In this document: one piece after another, positions 1-7,601 of the stretch
How positions within the stretch are numbered: position 1 is the first letter of the stretch
How the letters are laid out: every line of letters begins with the position of its first letter
Source of the DNA: Bin87 sp963668585
Lineage (GTDB): Bacteria > Chloroflexota > Dehalococcoidia > Lucifugimonadales > UBA3495
Direction of reading: 5' to 3'
DNA length: 64,000 bases
Assembly: GCA_963668585.1 (NCBI GenBank)
Contig: OY764869.1
Location: forward strand, 930,001 to 994,000
Notes under the pieces: generated by a model
What the model saw: only the letters and a program-made list of their open reading frames with translations
What the model was told of the DNA's origin: nothing
The model's database searches: none
Translations under genes and position numbers: made by a program

Positions 1-110
1 CCATCGCCACCGTCGGGACCCCCACGCGGCTGGTATTTGAGACGGAGAAAACTGATGCAGCCGTCGCCGCCGTTGCCCGCCTTCACGTTAATTCTTACAG
101 TATCAATCAT
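1..110 (-). CDS. obgE: Obg-family GTPase, N-terminal fragment
   Basis: Only the first 36 complete codons lie in the window and the gene runs off the left edge. Reading from an ATG at 110, the peptide begins MIDTVRINVKAGNGGDGC and continues with a KYQPRGGPDGGDG stretch. This is the glycine-rich start of the Obg fold (VKAGxGGDG, then GGPDGGDGG). Obg proteins are ribosome-associated GTPases involved in 50S maturation and stress control. The GTPase domain is outside the window, so it is unseen. The 241 bases upstream, up to the PIN gene, are AT-richer and hold no convincing gene. Confidence 0.9.
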   Translation of the reverse strand, partial: MIDTVRINVKAGNGGDGCISFLRLKYQPRGGPDGGD

Positions 111-351
111 GGATTCACTTTCAGTGTTTAAATTTAACAGTAACAGTATAGGCGTTCACAACGTTGATAGTCAGTAGGCAGATGCAGGACGTGAGCGTTG
201 ATAACCCAATGGGAACAGGTTGGTACCACACGGTTTCAGCGTCGATAGTTGATGAAGGCGGAAGGCCATACAGGTTAGCGTTGCCAGTTATGATACGCCA
301 TCAACGGTTTTGGGTGGGTTGTGAACTCAATGTCAAGAGTAGCGCTGGAAT

Positions 352-771
352 CTATATACCGGTTGTCAACGAGTTATCGACGCCGTCCAAGTAGTCTGCC
401 AGCGAAAGGATGCGCGTACTTTCGATCCGCTCCAGCGTCAGCATCGCGCGGTCCCCGGTGACGATCACGTCGGCATTGGCGGTGATGGCGCACTCCAGGA
501 TGCGGTTGTCGGGTTCGTCGGCGAGGATGTGCAAACTTTCCGTGGGAGCCACCGTAATGCTGTTGCCGGTTATCCATGCGCCAACCCTGGCCAATTCGTA
601 CCGGTCTGTGCTGAACTTGTCGGACAGGACACGCATCAATTCATCGATGATTGGTTGAGAAACGAAGAGCGCATCAATTTCAGCGGCTATCCGAGCCAGC
701 GCGATTCCCGCCCGCCCGTCAGGCCGTGTAAAACCGGAAACGTACACATTGGTATCGAAGACAACATTCAC
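352..771 (-). CDS. PIN-domain toxin (VapC-like ribonuclease)
   Basis: 139 residues. It starts MNVVFDTNVYVSG, the first acidic PIN motif (D6-T-N). An internal glutamate lies in QPIIDELMRVL (E44), and a late acidic cluster reads ITANADVIVTGDRAML, as in the 'putative toxin-antitoxin component, PIN family' group. PIN toxins are Mg-dependent RNases. The ATG overlaps the stop of the upstream antitoxin gene by 4 bases (ATGA), so the two are translationally coupled. RNase activity and target are inferred from the family only. Confidence 0.85.
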   Translation of the reverse strand: MNVVFDTNVYVSGFTRPDGRAGIALARIAAEIDALFVSQPIIDELMRVLSDKFSTDRYELARVGAWITGNSITVAPTESLHILADEPDNRILECAITANADVIVTGDRAMLTLERIESTRILSLADYLDGVDNSLTTGI

Positions 772-1010
772 GATTCCAAATACCGGAGCAGTTCTTCTTC
801 GGTTTGGATGCCCAGGTCTTCGGCTTTTTTGCTCCAGTAACTCTGAATATCCCGGAGTTCTTTGATCGCGCGATCCTTGCGGATTTCACGCAGCGCGGCC
901 ACTATGAACTCCTCGGGCGTTTTGCCCTCTTCCTCTGCGTACGCCCTGATGGTGTGGGCCAGGTCGGCGCGGAGGGATATGGTCAATTCCGTGTTGTCGG
1001 TGGTTGCCAT
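768..1010 (-). CDS. Ribbon-helix-helix-type antitoxin
   Basis: 80 residues. The N-terminal part (TELTISLRADLAHTIRAYAE) looks like a CopG/RHH DNA-binding strand followed by helices. The C-terminal part is charged, with a tryptophan (IQSYWSKKAEDLGI), and probably wraps the toxin. It is the first gene of an operon with the overlapping PIN toxin, the usual antitoxin-first order, and probably represses its own promoter just upstream. Confidence 0.75.
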   Translation of the reverse strand: MATTDNTELTISLRADLAHTIRAYAEEEGKTPEEFIVAALREIRKDRAIKELRDIQSYWSKKAEDLGIQTEEELLRYLES

Positions 1011-1049
1011 GGAGGGCGCCTCGTTACGCTGTGGTGGGTTGCCAGGCCG

Positions 1050-1913
1050 CTATACCTGCTCATTGTACCAGTCCAGTATCTGGCTGCCCGTCCAGAAGGC
1101 CACGCCGTCCTGCTGGGTGATGTATTCCACCAGGCGGCGGAAGTGGCCGATGCGGTGGGCTGCGCCGGTGATGTAGGGGTGCATGGATATTGCCATGACC
1201 CGGGCGTTGTCCTCGCCCTCGATGAGCATGGTTTCCAGCGAGTCCTTGGCGCGGCGGAACAGTTCGGGCGCGGAGTGGTGCTGGACCAGGTAGATGGGGA
1301 TGTCGTTCAGTTCCACGGTGTAGGGCAGCGCCACCAGCCGGCCGGACTTGACCAGCACCTCGTAGGGCTGATCGTCGTTGACCCAGTCGGCCACGTACTC
1401 GATGCCCTCCTCGGCCAGGATGTCCGGCGTGTCGTAGGTCTCGGCGAGGCCGGGGCCCATCCAGCCGCGAGGCGCGCTGCCGCTGAACTCGCGGATCACC
1501 TCGATGGTCTTGCGGATGGTGGCGCGTTCGTCTGGCTCGCGGTGCAGCACCTGCTGGATGTAGCCGTGGCCCAGCAACTCCCATCCGCTGTCCAGGCAGG
1601 ACTGCACCATGTGGGGATATTCCTCGCACACGGCGGCGTTCAGGCTGATGGTGCAAGGGAGGTTGAAGTCGTTGAGGATGCGCTTCATCCGCCAGAATCC
1701 CACACGCATACCGTAGTCGTACCAGGAGTAGTTGGGAATGTCGGGCGACACGGCCGCGCCCTGCGGCGAGGGCAGCACGGTGCGGGCCATGGGCTGGCCG
1801 ATGTCCCACTCCTCCACGTTGATGATGAACCAGACGGCCACCTTTGCGCCATCGGGAAGGGTGAGCCGGGGACGTTCGAAGATGGGCGAATATTCGGCGC
1901 GGGGATTGGGCAT
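1050..1913 (-). CDS. Polysaccharide deacetylase family protein (PuuE/allantoinase-like)
   Basis: 287 residues from an ATG at 1913 that has GGAGG eight bases upstream; a longer TTG-start reading exists but lacks a ribosome site. The sequence has the NodB-type features of the PuuE/allantoinase branch: NVEEWDIGQPMA near the start, SWYDYGMRVGFWRM, and the metal-site histidine in ELLGHGYIQQ, then GWMGPGLAETYDTPDIL and SMHPYITG near the end. Members hydrolyse C-N bonds in purine breakdown products or N-acetyl sugars. The exact substrate cannot be told. It is monocistronic here. Confidence 0.8.
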   Translation of the reverse strand: MPNPRAEYSPIFERPRLTLPDGAKVAVWFIINVEEWDIGQPMARTVLPSPQGAAVSPDIPNYSWYDYGMRVGFWRMKRILNDFNLPCTISLNAAVCEEYPHMVQSCLDSGWELLGHGYIQQVLHREPDERATIRKTIEVIREFSGSAPRGWMGPGLAETYDTPDILAEEGIEYVADWVNDDQPYEVLVKSGRLVALPYTVELNDIPIYLVQHHSAPELFRRAKDSLETMLIEGEDNARVMAISMHPYITGAAHRIGHFRRLVEYITQQDGVAFWTGSQILDWYNEQV

Positions 1914-2084
1914 GGGGAGGGCCTCCGGGGGAGCTGTATTAGCCGGCAACTTAATCTGGCTTTACAAGGTACGCAAGTAATTCAGCAACTGTTCAGCATG
2001 AGGGCACGCTGTTGCCACGGTGTCCGGGTTGATCCGAGCCAGAAGATCGTAAGATCTTCCTTTGCGTTTACTGTAACGTCGATT

Positions 2085-2618
2085 TCATCGGTGGGTGGCT
2101 TGTAGCATCATATTGAGCGCATCACCCTTTGGGATGGACTCCAAAGGCGGGAGGTTTTGAAAGGTGGATTGGTCGAATGACGAGCCGAAAAAATCCTGCA
2201 ATGTGGACTGGTCGGCTATGAACCAAGTTTCCATAGCCTGAACCATCATATATGCGCTCTCGTCATCCGCATCTGTGGGTGGTTGGAATTTGTTGTGGCA
2301 TCGCGTTTGCAGGTGTTGCCATACCGCATGGCCGGCCAACACTGGCTCTTCACTGTCAACGAGTAGCAATGGTTTTGGCTCTGTCCCTTCCTGCTCCCTA
2401 TAACGAGCCAACTGTTTACTGAACCGCATGAAAGTTTCTTCTTGTCCTCCGCCCACGGCAATTTCTAACGTTTGGCCATCCACACCTGCTTTGCTGAAGA
2501 AAATCTGCCAACCCCTGCGGAAGGCCTCGGCGTTGTTGTCCACCATGGCCCCACGGTTCATTTCGGGTGGGTCAGGATCTGCTCTCCCGCCACCTTCTAT
2601 GTATAGGCGGCATCTCAC
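2085..2618 (-). CDS. DUF4276-type protein, TOPRIM-like partner of the ATPase
   Basis: About 177 residues from a GTG at 2618 that overlaps the stop of the upstream ATPase gene (GTGA). The open frame extends further upstream inside the ATPase gene, but that part is not similar to the family. An early strand reads CRLYIEGGGRADPD and a later strand LLLVDSEEPV. The glutamate followed by glycines, then the acidic D-S-E after a hydrophobic strand, recall a TOPRIM nuclease fold, as in OLD-type and PARIS effectors. The pairing with an AAA ATPase suggests an anti-phage effector. Family assignment is from memory of the motif layout. Confidence 0.65.
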   Translation of the reverse strand: MRCRLYIEGGGRADPDPPEMNRGAMVDNNAEAFRRGWQIFFSKAGVDGQTLEIAVGGGQEETFMRFSKQLARYREQEGTEPKPLLLVDSEEPVLAGHAVWQHLQTRCHNKFQPPTDADDESAYMMVQAMETWFIADQSTLQDFFGSSFDQSTFQNLPPLESIPKGDALNMMLQATHR

Positions 2619-3802
2619 CACCGGTTGCCGCCCAACTCGCCGATGCTCCATAGGTAGCCCAGGCTGAATTGTTCCAACCATTCCTCCAACCGCTCAGGGT
2701 CGAGTCGCTTCATCTCCGTTTGGCCGTCCCGTTTGCCGCAAACCACAACGCTGGATGGGCGATCCTCAAGCGCGTTGATGAGCACTCGGGAATGAGTGGT
2801 CACCACCAACTGCGTGCGCTTGGACGCGTTGATCAGCATCTCCCCGATGCTCAACACCACGTCGGGGTGCAGCCCTAACTCTGGCTCTTCGATCACGACC
2901 AGCGGCGGCGGTTCAGGGTCCAGCAAGATGGCGGCCAGCGCCATGTAGCGCAGCGTGCCGTCGGAGAGGCGGGATGCCGGGATGTATCGTTCGCCCGTGC
3001 CGCGCTCCACCACGAACAACTCGGCGCGACCGCCGCCGACCTCGACTTGAAAATCCTCGATGCCGTCGTACAGTTGTTGCAATGAGCTAACGAATGTTTG
3101 CCTGCTGGCACCCCGCAGCTTGGACAGCACCAGTGGCAGGTTCTCGCCGCGTTCGGTCAGGAAGGTGCTCGGTTCGTCCGCTTTCGGTGATCGACGCAAT
3201 CCAGCATCCGGTCCAAATTCCCAGTTTCGGTAAAGCCGGATTTGGCGATATTGTTGCTGGAGCCACGCCAGTTCAGGGTAACGATCGGGATCCTCTCGTT
3301 GGGACAGGATAGATTCATCACGAGCGATAGCACTACTACCGAGTGTTCTTATTCTGCGTTGGTCGGTAGGGTCGTCAGGGAAAGCGTTGATCGAAGAGGA
3401 ACCCCGTATATACAGGTAGTAAAAGTCGGGCTGCGTTTCGCCTGCGTTGGGGTGCTCATTTTCAATGTTTTCAAACCTGATCTCGAACCGTTCGCCATGC
3501 TGCCCGATTGTCAATTCGTGGCGCAATGGCATCCTACCGTTCGGGTAGCTGACCAATACATTTACCATTGCGCCATTTTGTGCGCCGTCGCCTTTCCATA
3601 GCCATTCGGATATGCCTCCCATTCTCTTGACCGGCGCGGCCAGGTCGCGCGGCGCTGCTTGCAGAAGCGCCAGGGCCTCGATGAAGTTGGACTTGCCGGA
3701 GCCGTTGGGCCCGATGAGCACGTTCAATGGCTCCATGGGCAGGTCAATCCCCGTTGGCCCGAAGGACAGCATTCCGCTGATTTTCAGCCGGCGGATGAGC
3801 AT
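2615..3802 (-). CDS. AAA_21/RecF-like ABC-type ATPase, putative defence ATPase
   Basis: 395 residues from ATG 3802 (MLIRRLKISGMLSF). An upstream in-frame ATG at 3886 would add 28 low-complexity residues. Walker A is GPNGSGKSN near residue 38. An ABC signature-like LSDGTLRYMALA is followed by Walker B LVVIEEPELGLHP and a switch histidine in VVTTHSRVLI. The C-terminus IGELGGNRW is typical of the single-gene ATPases that pair with DUF4276 or DUF4435 proteins. It is the first gene of a two-gene operon with the TOPRIM-like gene. A sensor role in phage defence is inferred. Confidence 0.85.
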   Translation of the reverse strand: MLIRRLKISGMLSFGPTGIDLPMEPLNVLIGPNGSGKSNFIEALALLQAAPRDLAAPVKRMGGISEWLWKGDGAQNGAMVNVLVSYPNGRMPLRHELTIGQHGERFEIRFENIENEHPNAGETQPDFYYLYIRGSSSINAFPDDPTDQRRIRTLGSSAIARDESILSQREDPDRYPELAWLQQQYRQIRLYRNWEFGPDAGLRRSPKADEPSTFLTERGENLPLVLSKLRGASRQTFVSSLQQLYDGIEDFQVEVGGGRAELFVVERGTGERYIPASRLSDGTLRYMALAAILLDPEPPPLVVIEEPELGLHPDVVLSIGEMLINASKRTQLVVTTHSRVLINALEDRPSSVVVCGKRDGQTEMKRLDPERLEEWLEQFSLGYLWSIGELGGNRW

Positions 3803-3892
3803 ATTGCCGGCACCGTTGCTTGAGTCCGGTGCGGACGCAGGATCAGCAGATGTGATGTGGGTGGACACGGACGGTCTCGGCGGCAATGGTTC

Positions 3893-3917
3893 AGGGGCGG
3901 GGCACGCCTCGCCCCTG
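3893..3917. repeat. Dispersed GGGGCG...CGCCCC palindrome
   Basis: A near-palindrome (AGGGGCGGGGCACGCCTCGCCCCT) in the gap between the ATPase and GlcG-like genes. It belongs to the same family as elements near 33250, 34300, 39278 and 52835. Confidence 0.6.
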
Positions 3918-3934
3918 CATGGGTGGTGTCTCGG

Positions 3935-4354
3935 CTACAGGCCGAGAGCCTGGGCTCCGAGGCGGGCCAGGTCCTCGTCCTCCTGGGCGGAGAGGCCGCT
4001 GACGCCGATGGCTCCCAGCACCAGGTCGGTTTCGGGGTCGCGGACGACGACTGCGCCCTGCACCGCGACGAGTTGAGGGTCGCCGAAGTCTGCGATGTTG
4101 CGGCCCTCGTTCTTCAGGCGCGCGGCGTAGGCATCGGAATCGGAGCCGGACATGGCGGACGTGTAGGCCTTGCTGACGGCCATGCGCTGGGGGAGGGCGC
4201 GGCAGTTGTCCATGCGGGCGTAGCTGAGCATCTTGGCGTCGGCGTCAACGATGGCGATGGCCAGCGGGCGGTCGGGTTCCTGTTCGGCCCTGTCCAGCAT
4301 GGCGTTCATGGCGCTGCGGACCTGGGACAGGCTGAGGGTGGGCCTCTGGTACAT
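3935..4354 (-). CDS. GlcG/HbpS-like heme-binding family protein
   Basis: 139 residues, the usual size of the GlcG/HbpS (DUF336) fold. The sequence carries the hallmark elements PLAIAIVDADAKMLSYARMD, a SKAYTSA helix after it, and GAIGVSGLSAQEDEDLA at the end. Family members bind heme or small corrinoid-like ligands and occur beside glycolate, diol or cobalamin genes. No such neighbour is present here, so a function cannot be assigned. Confidence 0.85.
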   Translation of the reverse strand: MYQRPTLSLSQVRSAMNAMLDRAEQEPDRPLAIAIVDADAKMLSYARMDNCRALPQRMAVSKAYTSAMSGSDSDAYAARLKNEGRNIADFGDPQLVAVQGAVVVRDPETDLVLGAIGVSGLSAQEDEDLARLGAQALGL

Positions 4355-4478
4355 GGGGCACCTCCGTGGGTGGCGGTTGATGGCGTGGGCAAGTTACGCC
4401 GGCATTGTACACAGGGGCGATGACGGGGGGCAATTGGGGGCGCGTTGCCACGAGGGACTTCCAAGTCGGCGCAGGTCC

Positions 4479-4509
4479 CGCTCATGGTGAGCCTGTCGAA
4501 CCATGAGCG
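4479..4509. repeat. Dispersed inverted repeat, CTCATGG...CCATGAG family
   Basis: Arms CGCTCATGG and CCATGAGCG flank a 13-base centre (TGAGCCTGTCGAA). Related copies occur at 7504-7544 and 37981-38014, with partial ones near 33215 and 59716. It is intergenic, between the GlcG-like gene and hicB. Confidence 0.75.
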
Positions 4510-4550
4510 CGTCCTTTTCAGGATGAGCGGGTTGGACGCGTGTTGGGGCG

Positions 4551-4886
4551 TCAGCCGGCGGAATCGTTGGAGAGGCGCGCACTGACCAACCGATTCAGGC
4601 TGACACCTTCTTCGGCGGCTCTGATTGCCAGGGCGCGGTGGGTCTCGGGCGGTACACGCACCATGAATCTGCCGCTGTAGGTGCGGTCGGCCATGGGTTG
4701 CGGCGGAGTTTCACCGTTGGACTGCATATCGGCCACGCAGTCGGCAACCAACTCCCGGATGCCGGTGAAAGCTTCTTGCTGTGCGGTTGCCAGCCAACTC
4801 AGCGACGGGAACTCGGCACACAGGCCGACGTATTCCTCGTCCTCGGCGGACCAGGTAACGCGGTAGGTGTAATGGTCAGCGTTCAT
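4551..4886 (-). CDS. hicB: HicB-type antitoxin with C-terminal RHH
   Basis: 111 residues. The N-terminal half has the degenerate RNase H-like HicB fold (YRVTWSAEDEEYVGLCAEFP, then SWLATAQQEAFTGI). The C-terminal half is a ribbon-helix-helix DNA-binding region (GRFMVRVPPETHRALAIRAA). It overlaps the upstream hicA by 11 bases. It should neutralise HicA and repress the operon. Confidence 0.88.
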   Translation of the reverse strand: MNADHYTYRVTWSAEDEEYVGLCAEFPSLSWLATAQQEAFTGIRELVADCVADMQSNGETPPQPMADRTYSGRFMVRVPPETHRALAIRAAEEGVSLNRLVSARLSNDSAG

Positions 4887-5121
4887 CGCTCAGTTTCTCA
4901 AGGGCGCGGATGACCTGGCGCACCTGATACGGTTTCGCCATGCCTCGGTCGTTTTGTATGTTCACCCTGGGATCGCCCGGCCAAGGGGTGCGATATACCC
5001 GATGGCTTGTTCCCCTCCGGCGGGGTTCCCCGAAGAACCGATCGCATATCCCGGCCAACTCACTGAACCGAATGCCTTTCGGGTTCCTTCGGAGAAAGTC
5101 TATTGCACAATCCATAACCAT
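4876..5121 (-). CDS. hicA: HicA-type mRNA interferase toxin
   Basis: 81 residues from ATG 5121, chosen because GGGGAG lies six bases upstream; the open frame continues to a TTG at 5187 but those residues are not family-like. It has the HicA core: an N-terminal helix, then RGTSHRVYRTPWPGDPR with the conserved histidine, then a NIQND...KPYQVRQV tail. HicA toxins bind and cleave mRNA through a dsRBD-like fold. The order hicA-hicB is the classical one. Confidence 0.85.
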   Translation of the reverse strand: MVMDCAIDFLRRNPKGIRFSELAGICDRFFGEPRRRGTSHRVYRTPWPGDPRVNIQNDRGMAKPYQVRQVIRALEKLSDER

Positions 5122-5271
5122 GTGGCGCTCCCCGACATGTAGAAGTTTGGTACTGTCGCATAGTCCCTCTCCTTTGGTGTGCTGCAATGTTTCATGGAGG
5201 TAGTCCCGGTTTTAACCAGCGCCCCTGACTACGTTCCCATTAGCAAGCACTATCATGATACCAATAATGAT

Positions 5272-5298
5272 ACTGCACATCAAGTTTCGATGTGCAGT
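5272..5298. promoter_or_regulatory. Perfect 10-bp inverted repeat in the hicA upstream region
   Basis: ACTGCACATC and GATGTGCAGT flank a seven-base loop, about 150 bases upstream of the hicA start and about 150 bases downstream of the PPC-protein stop. It could be an operator for the hicAB operon or the transcription end of the secreted-protein gene. There is no U-run, so I cannot choose. Confidence 0.4.
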
Positions 5299-5446
5299 TT
5301 GAACCAGACGTTTCCGCAGGTTCCGTGCGGTGGAGACGTGGTTCAGCGGGCTTAGCACAAATCGGCCCGGGCCGGTTTTGAGAATTGCCGGACCGGGCTG
5401 TTATCGCTCGTGAGAGCCATCCGCCAACAGGGGATGCAATTACCGG

Positions 5447-7303
5447 CTATTGCGGGTTTCCTGCATCCGCTTCCTGGATTTGGGTGAGCGAGACGGTGTA
5501 GAGGCCAGTGTTGCCGACGCTCCGGTAGGGGGCGCCGACCGCGAAGTAGTGGGCGCCGGCCTGGAAGTGAGACGTAAAGGACTCCACCGGGGCCTCGTCG
5601 GATAGATAGTCGCCCCCGCCGTTCCCTCGCCAGATTGCCCACAGCCCCACGCCGTCAGGCCCGTCGATCATTTCGATGCGGTATTCGCCGGTTTCGGCTA
5701 TCTCGAAGCGGAATACGTCCTTGTCGTCCGCAGACTCGATACCCCACCTGGGCACGGCTGAGTCTTCGCCGGTTTCCCCCCAGGCCCAGGCGTTGGGGTT
5801 CGCGTCGTCGGGGCCGATGTCCGAATCGATGCAGGCGGTGATGGACTCGCCGGGACGAATGACAACGCCGGGCTGTGTGCGGCTGTCGTCCGCGTGGTCG
5901 TCCTGGCGCACCGAGATGGTGTAGTGGCCCAGGTGGCCGCGAGCCTGGGCGCCGGACCCGACCGCGATGTAGTGGGTTCCGTCGTCGTCCGGCGTGAAGT
6001 AAGCGCGCGCCCACAGGTGTATGAACCCGTCTCCGTCCTGCTCGCCCATGACCTGCTCGCCCCGTTGGTTCACGATTTCCAGGATGCTGGGGTCGATCAG
6101 GTGGTTATCGACGTAGGGGGTGCCACCGTCTTCGAGGATTTCCATCCGGCTTTCGACCTCGATGATGTATTGCTCGCCGCCGGTGGCGGGGAAGGCGAAC
6201 GAATCTCGGCCGTTGTCGTCCTCGGTGAGTTCGCCGTGCTGGAGGTGAAAAAGACCGTTATCGAGTACGACGGCGCGTTCCATCCACGCGTGGGGCAACG
6301 GTTCCGGTTCAGGCGGAACCACCGGGGTGATGGCCGGCTCGTCGATCTCGACCTGGAACACCCGGTGCGCCGGGTCGTCGTTGAGACCGTGGAAGAGGCG
6401 GTTGATGCGGCTGCTGCCGGTGTCGGTGATCCAGATCCCGCCGTCGCGGTGGTTCGGGTTGTAGCCGAGGCCGGCGCCGGGGCCGCCGCCCTCAACGCTG
6501 ATGCCGTTGGTGTCCAGATCGTCCGCCTGAACGGTGTAGCCGAAGACGAGGGCGTCGCCGCCGTGGTTGCGCAGGTAGGGCGCGAACCGCCGGTTCTCTC
6601 CGACCTGGATGTATATGCCGGCGTAGTCGGCCGGTTCGCCGGTGTCGGGGTTGACGGTGGTGACGTTGCCCGTGAAGTGAGCGGTGATCTCGATTACGTC
6701 GCCCTCCACGTAGCCGGCCTGGGGTTCCCTGCCGTCGGAGGCGGGGAGTTCCAGCGGGGCCGAGGTGATTTCGAGGGCGTAGATGCCGACGCCGTCGTCG
6801 TCGGTGATGGTGATTTCGCACTCCCCGTCGTGGCCTTTGCTGACCGCGTTGAGGAACTTAACCGTGAAGGTCTCGTCGATTTCGGGGTAGCTGTCCTCAA
6901 GAGTGTGGAAGTTGCGCCCCATGCGGCCGTGCCTGGACTGGTAGCCGTTGCTGGCCTGCCTCTTCTGGTGCAGGTGCTGGTAGTCGGTGGCGTCCGCCGT
7001 GATGGGGTACGTGTACCACCAGACTTTCATGGTCTCGTGGGGCCACTCGGAATCGAACTTCTTTTTGACGATGAGCCGGAAGTCGTCGCCTTCTTCCACG
7101 ATATTTTCCAGGCAGTCGATCTTGAGCCAGGGCTCGTAGCCCACCGCGGAGGGCGCGGCCAACGCATCGCCTCGGGATGCGGTGAGCAGGGCAATCGCGG
7201 CGGCGAACCCGATGATGGACAACAGGGACATCAGCGCAATCGCGGCGGGTCTGCCCGTTCTCCCGAATCTCGAATCCATGAAACTGCCATGTATCCTGAC
7301 CAT
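5447..7303 (-). CDS. Secreted multi-domain protein with C-terminal PPC-like domains
   Basis: 618 residues. The ATG at 7303 has GGAGG eight bases upstream. A signal-type hydrophobic stretch lies near residues 20-45 (AAIALMSLLSIIGFAAAIAL). Then come a Calx-beta-like segment (IVEEGDDFRLIVKK...CEITITDDDGVGIY), a second beta segment, and two bacterial pre-peptidase C-terminal (PPC-like) repeats: DSFAFPATGGEQYIIEVES...GHYTISVRQDDHADD and DVFRFEIAETGEYRIEM...TGLYTVSL. It is exported, probably a surface or extracellular binding protein. No catalytic domain is seen. The neighbouring 7602-10088 gene has the same PPC architecture. Confidence 0.8.
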   Translation of the reverse strand: MVRIHGSFMDSRFGRTGRPAAIALMSLLSIIGFAAAIALLTASRGDALAAPSAVGYEPWLKIDCLENIVEEGDDFRLIVKKKFDSEWPHETMKVWWYTYPITADATDYQHLHQKRQASNGYQSRHGRMGRNFHTLEDSYPEIDETFTVKFLNAVSKGHDGECEITITDDDGVGIYALEITSAPLELPASDGREPQAGYVEGDVIEITAHFTGNVTTVNPDTGEPADYAGIYIQVGENRRFAPYLRNHGGDALVFGYTVQADDLDTNGISVEGGGPGAGLGYNPNHRDGGIWITDTGSSRINRLFHGLNDDPAHRVFQVEIDEPAITPVVPPEPEPLPHAWMERAVVLDNGLFHLQHGELTEDDNGRDSFAFPATGGEQYIIEVESRMEILEDGGTPYVDNHLIDPSILEIVNQRGEQVMGEQDGDGFIHLWARAYFTPDDDGTHYIAVGSGAQARGHLGHYTISVRQDDHADDSRTQPGVVIRPGESITACIDSDIGPDDANPNAWAWGETGEDSAVPRWGIESADDKDVFRFEIAETGEYRIEMIDGPDGVGLWAIWRGNGGGDYLSDEAPVESFTSHFQAGAHYFAVGAPYRSVGNTGLYTVSLTQIQEADAGNPQ

Positions 7304-7503
7304 GGATGTATCCTCCCACGGGTCCAGTTATTGATGCGGCGGCGGCGCTTATCGGCCTCGCGCAGGGTACCCGTTCAAACGAATGTATCTTGAACATTGA
7401 TAATACTTATTGGTGTATGTGATTTAATGCTAACGGTCATGCCGAGAATCGTCAAGCCGACCGTGAACTGATCAGTGGGGATTCAAGGCAGTAGCGGGCG
7501 CAG

Positions 7504-7544
7504 GGCCCCGCTCATGGCGGGCTTGCCGAACCATGAGCGGGGCC
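7504..7544. repeat. Dispersed inverted repeat, CTCATGG...CCATGAG family (extended copy)
   Basis: Perfect 14-base arms GGCCCCGCTCATGG and CCATGAGCGGGGCC flank a 13-base centre, between the two secreted-protein genes. This is the longest-stem member of the family seen here and could act as a bidirectional terminator-like hairpin. Confidence 0.75.
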
Positions 7545-7601
7545 TGATGGCATAACTGGCGGCGTGGGAGCGCAGGGATCGCTGCTTGCCGGTTGGCCCG
7601 A

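Noticed and set aside
164..394. 76-codon plus-strand ORF between obg and the PIN gene
   Set aside because: No family-like sequence and no ribosome site; it overlaps the PIN gene end.
804..2105. Long plus-strand frame opposite the deacetylase and neighbouring genes
   Set aside because: It is antisense to the deacetylase and antitoxin genes, which have clear families and ribosome sites; its translation is low-complexity and typical of GC-rich shadow frames.
5894..7393. 499-codon frame opposite the PPC protein gene
   Set aside because: It is antisense to a gene with signal peptide and PPC motifs; the translation is Val/Gly/Asp-rich shadow sequence.
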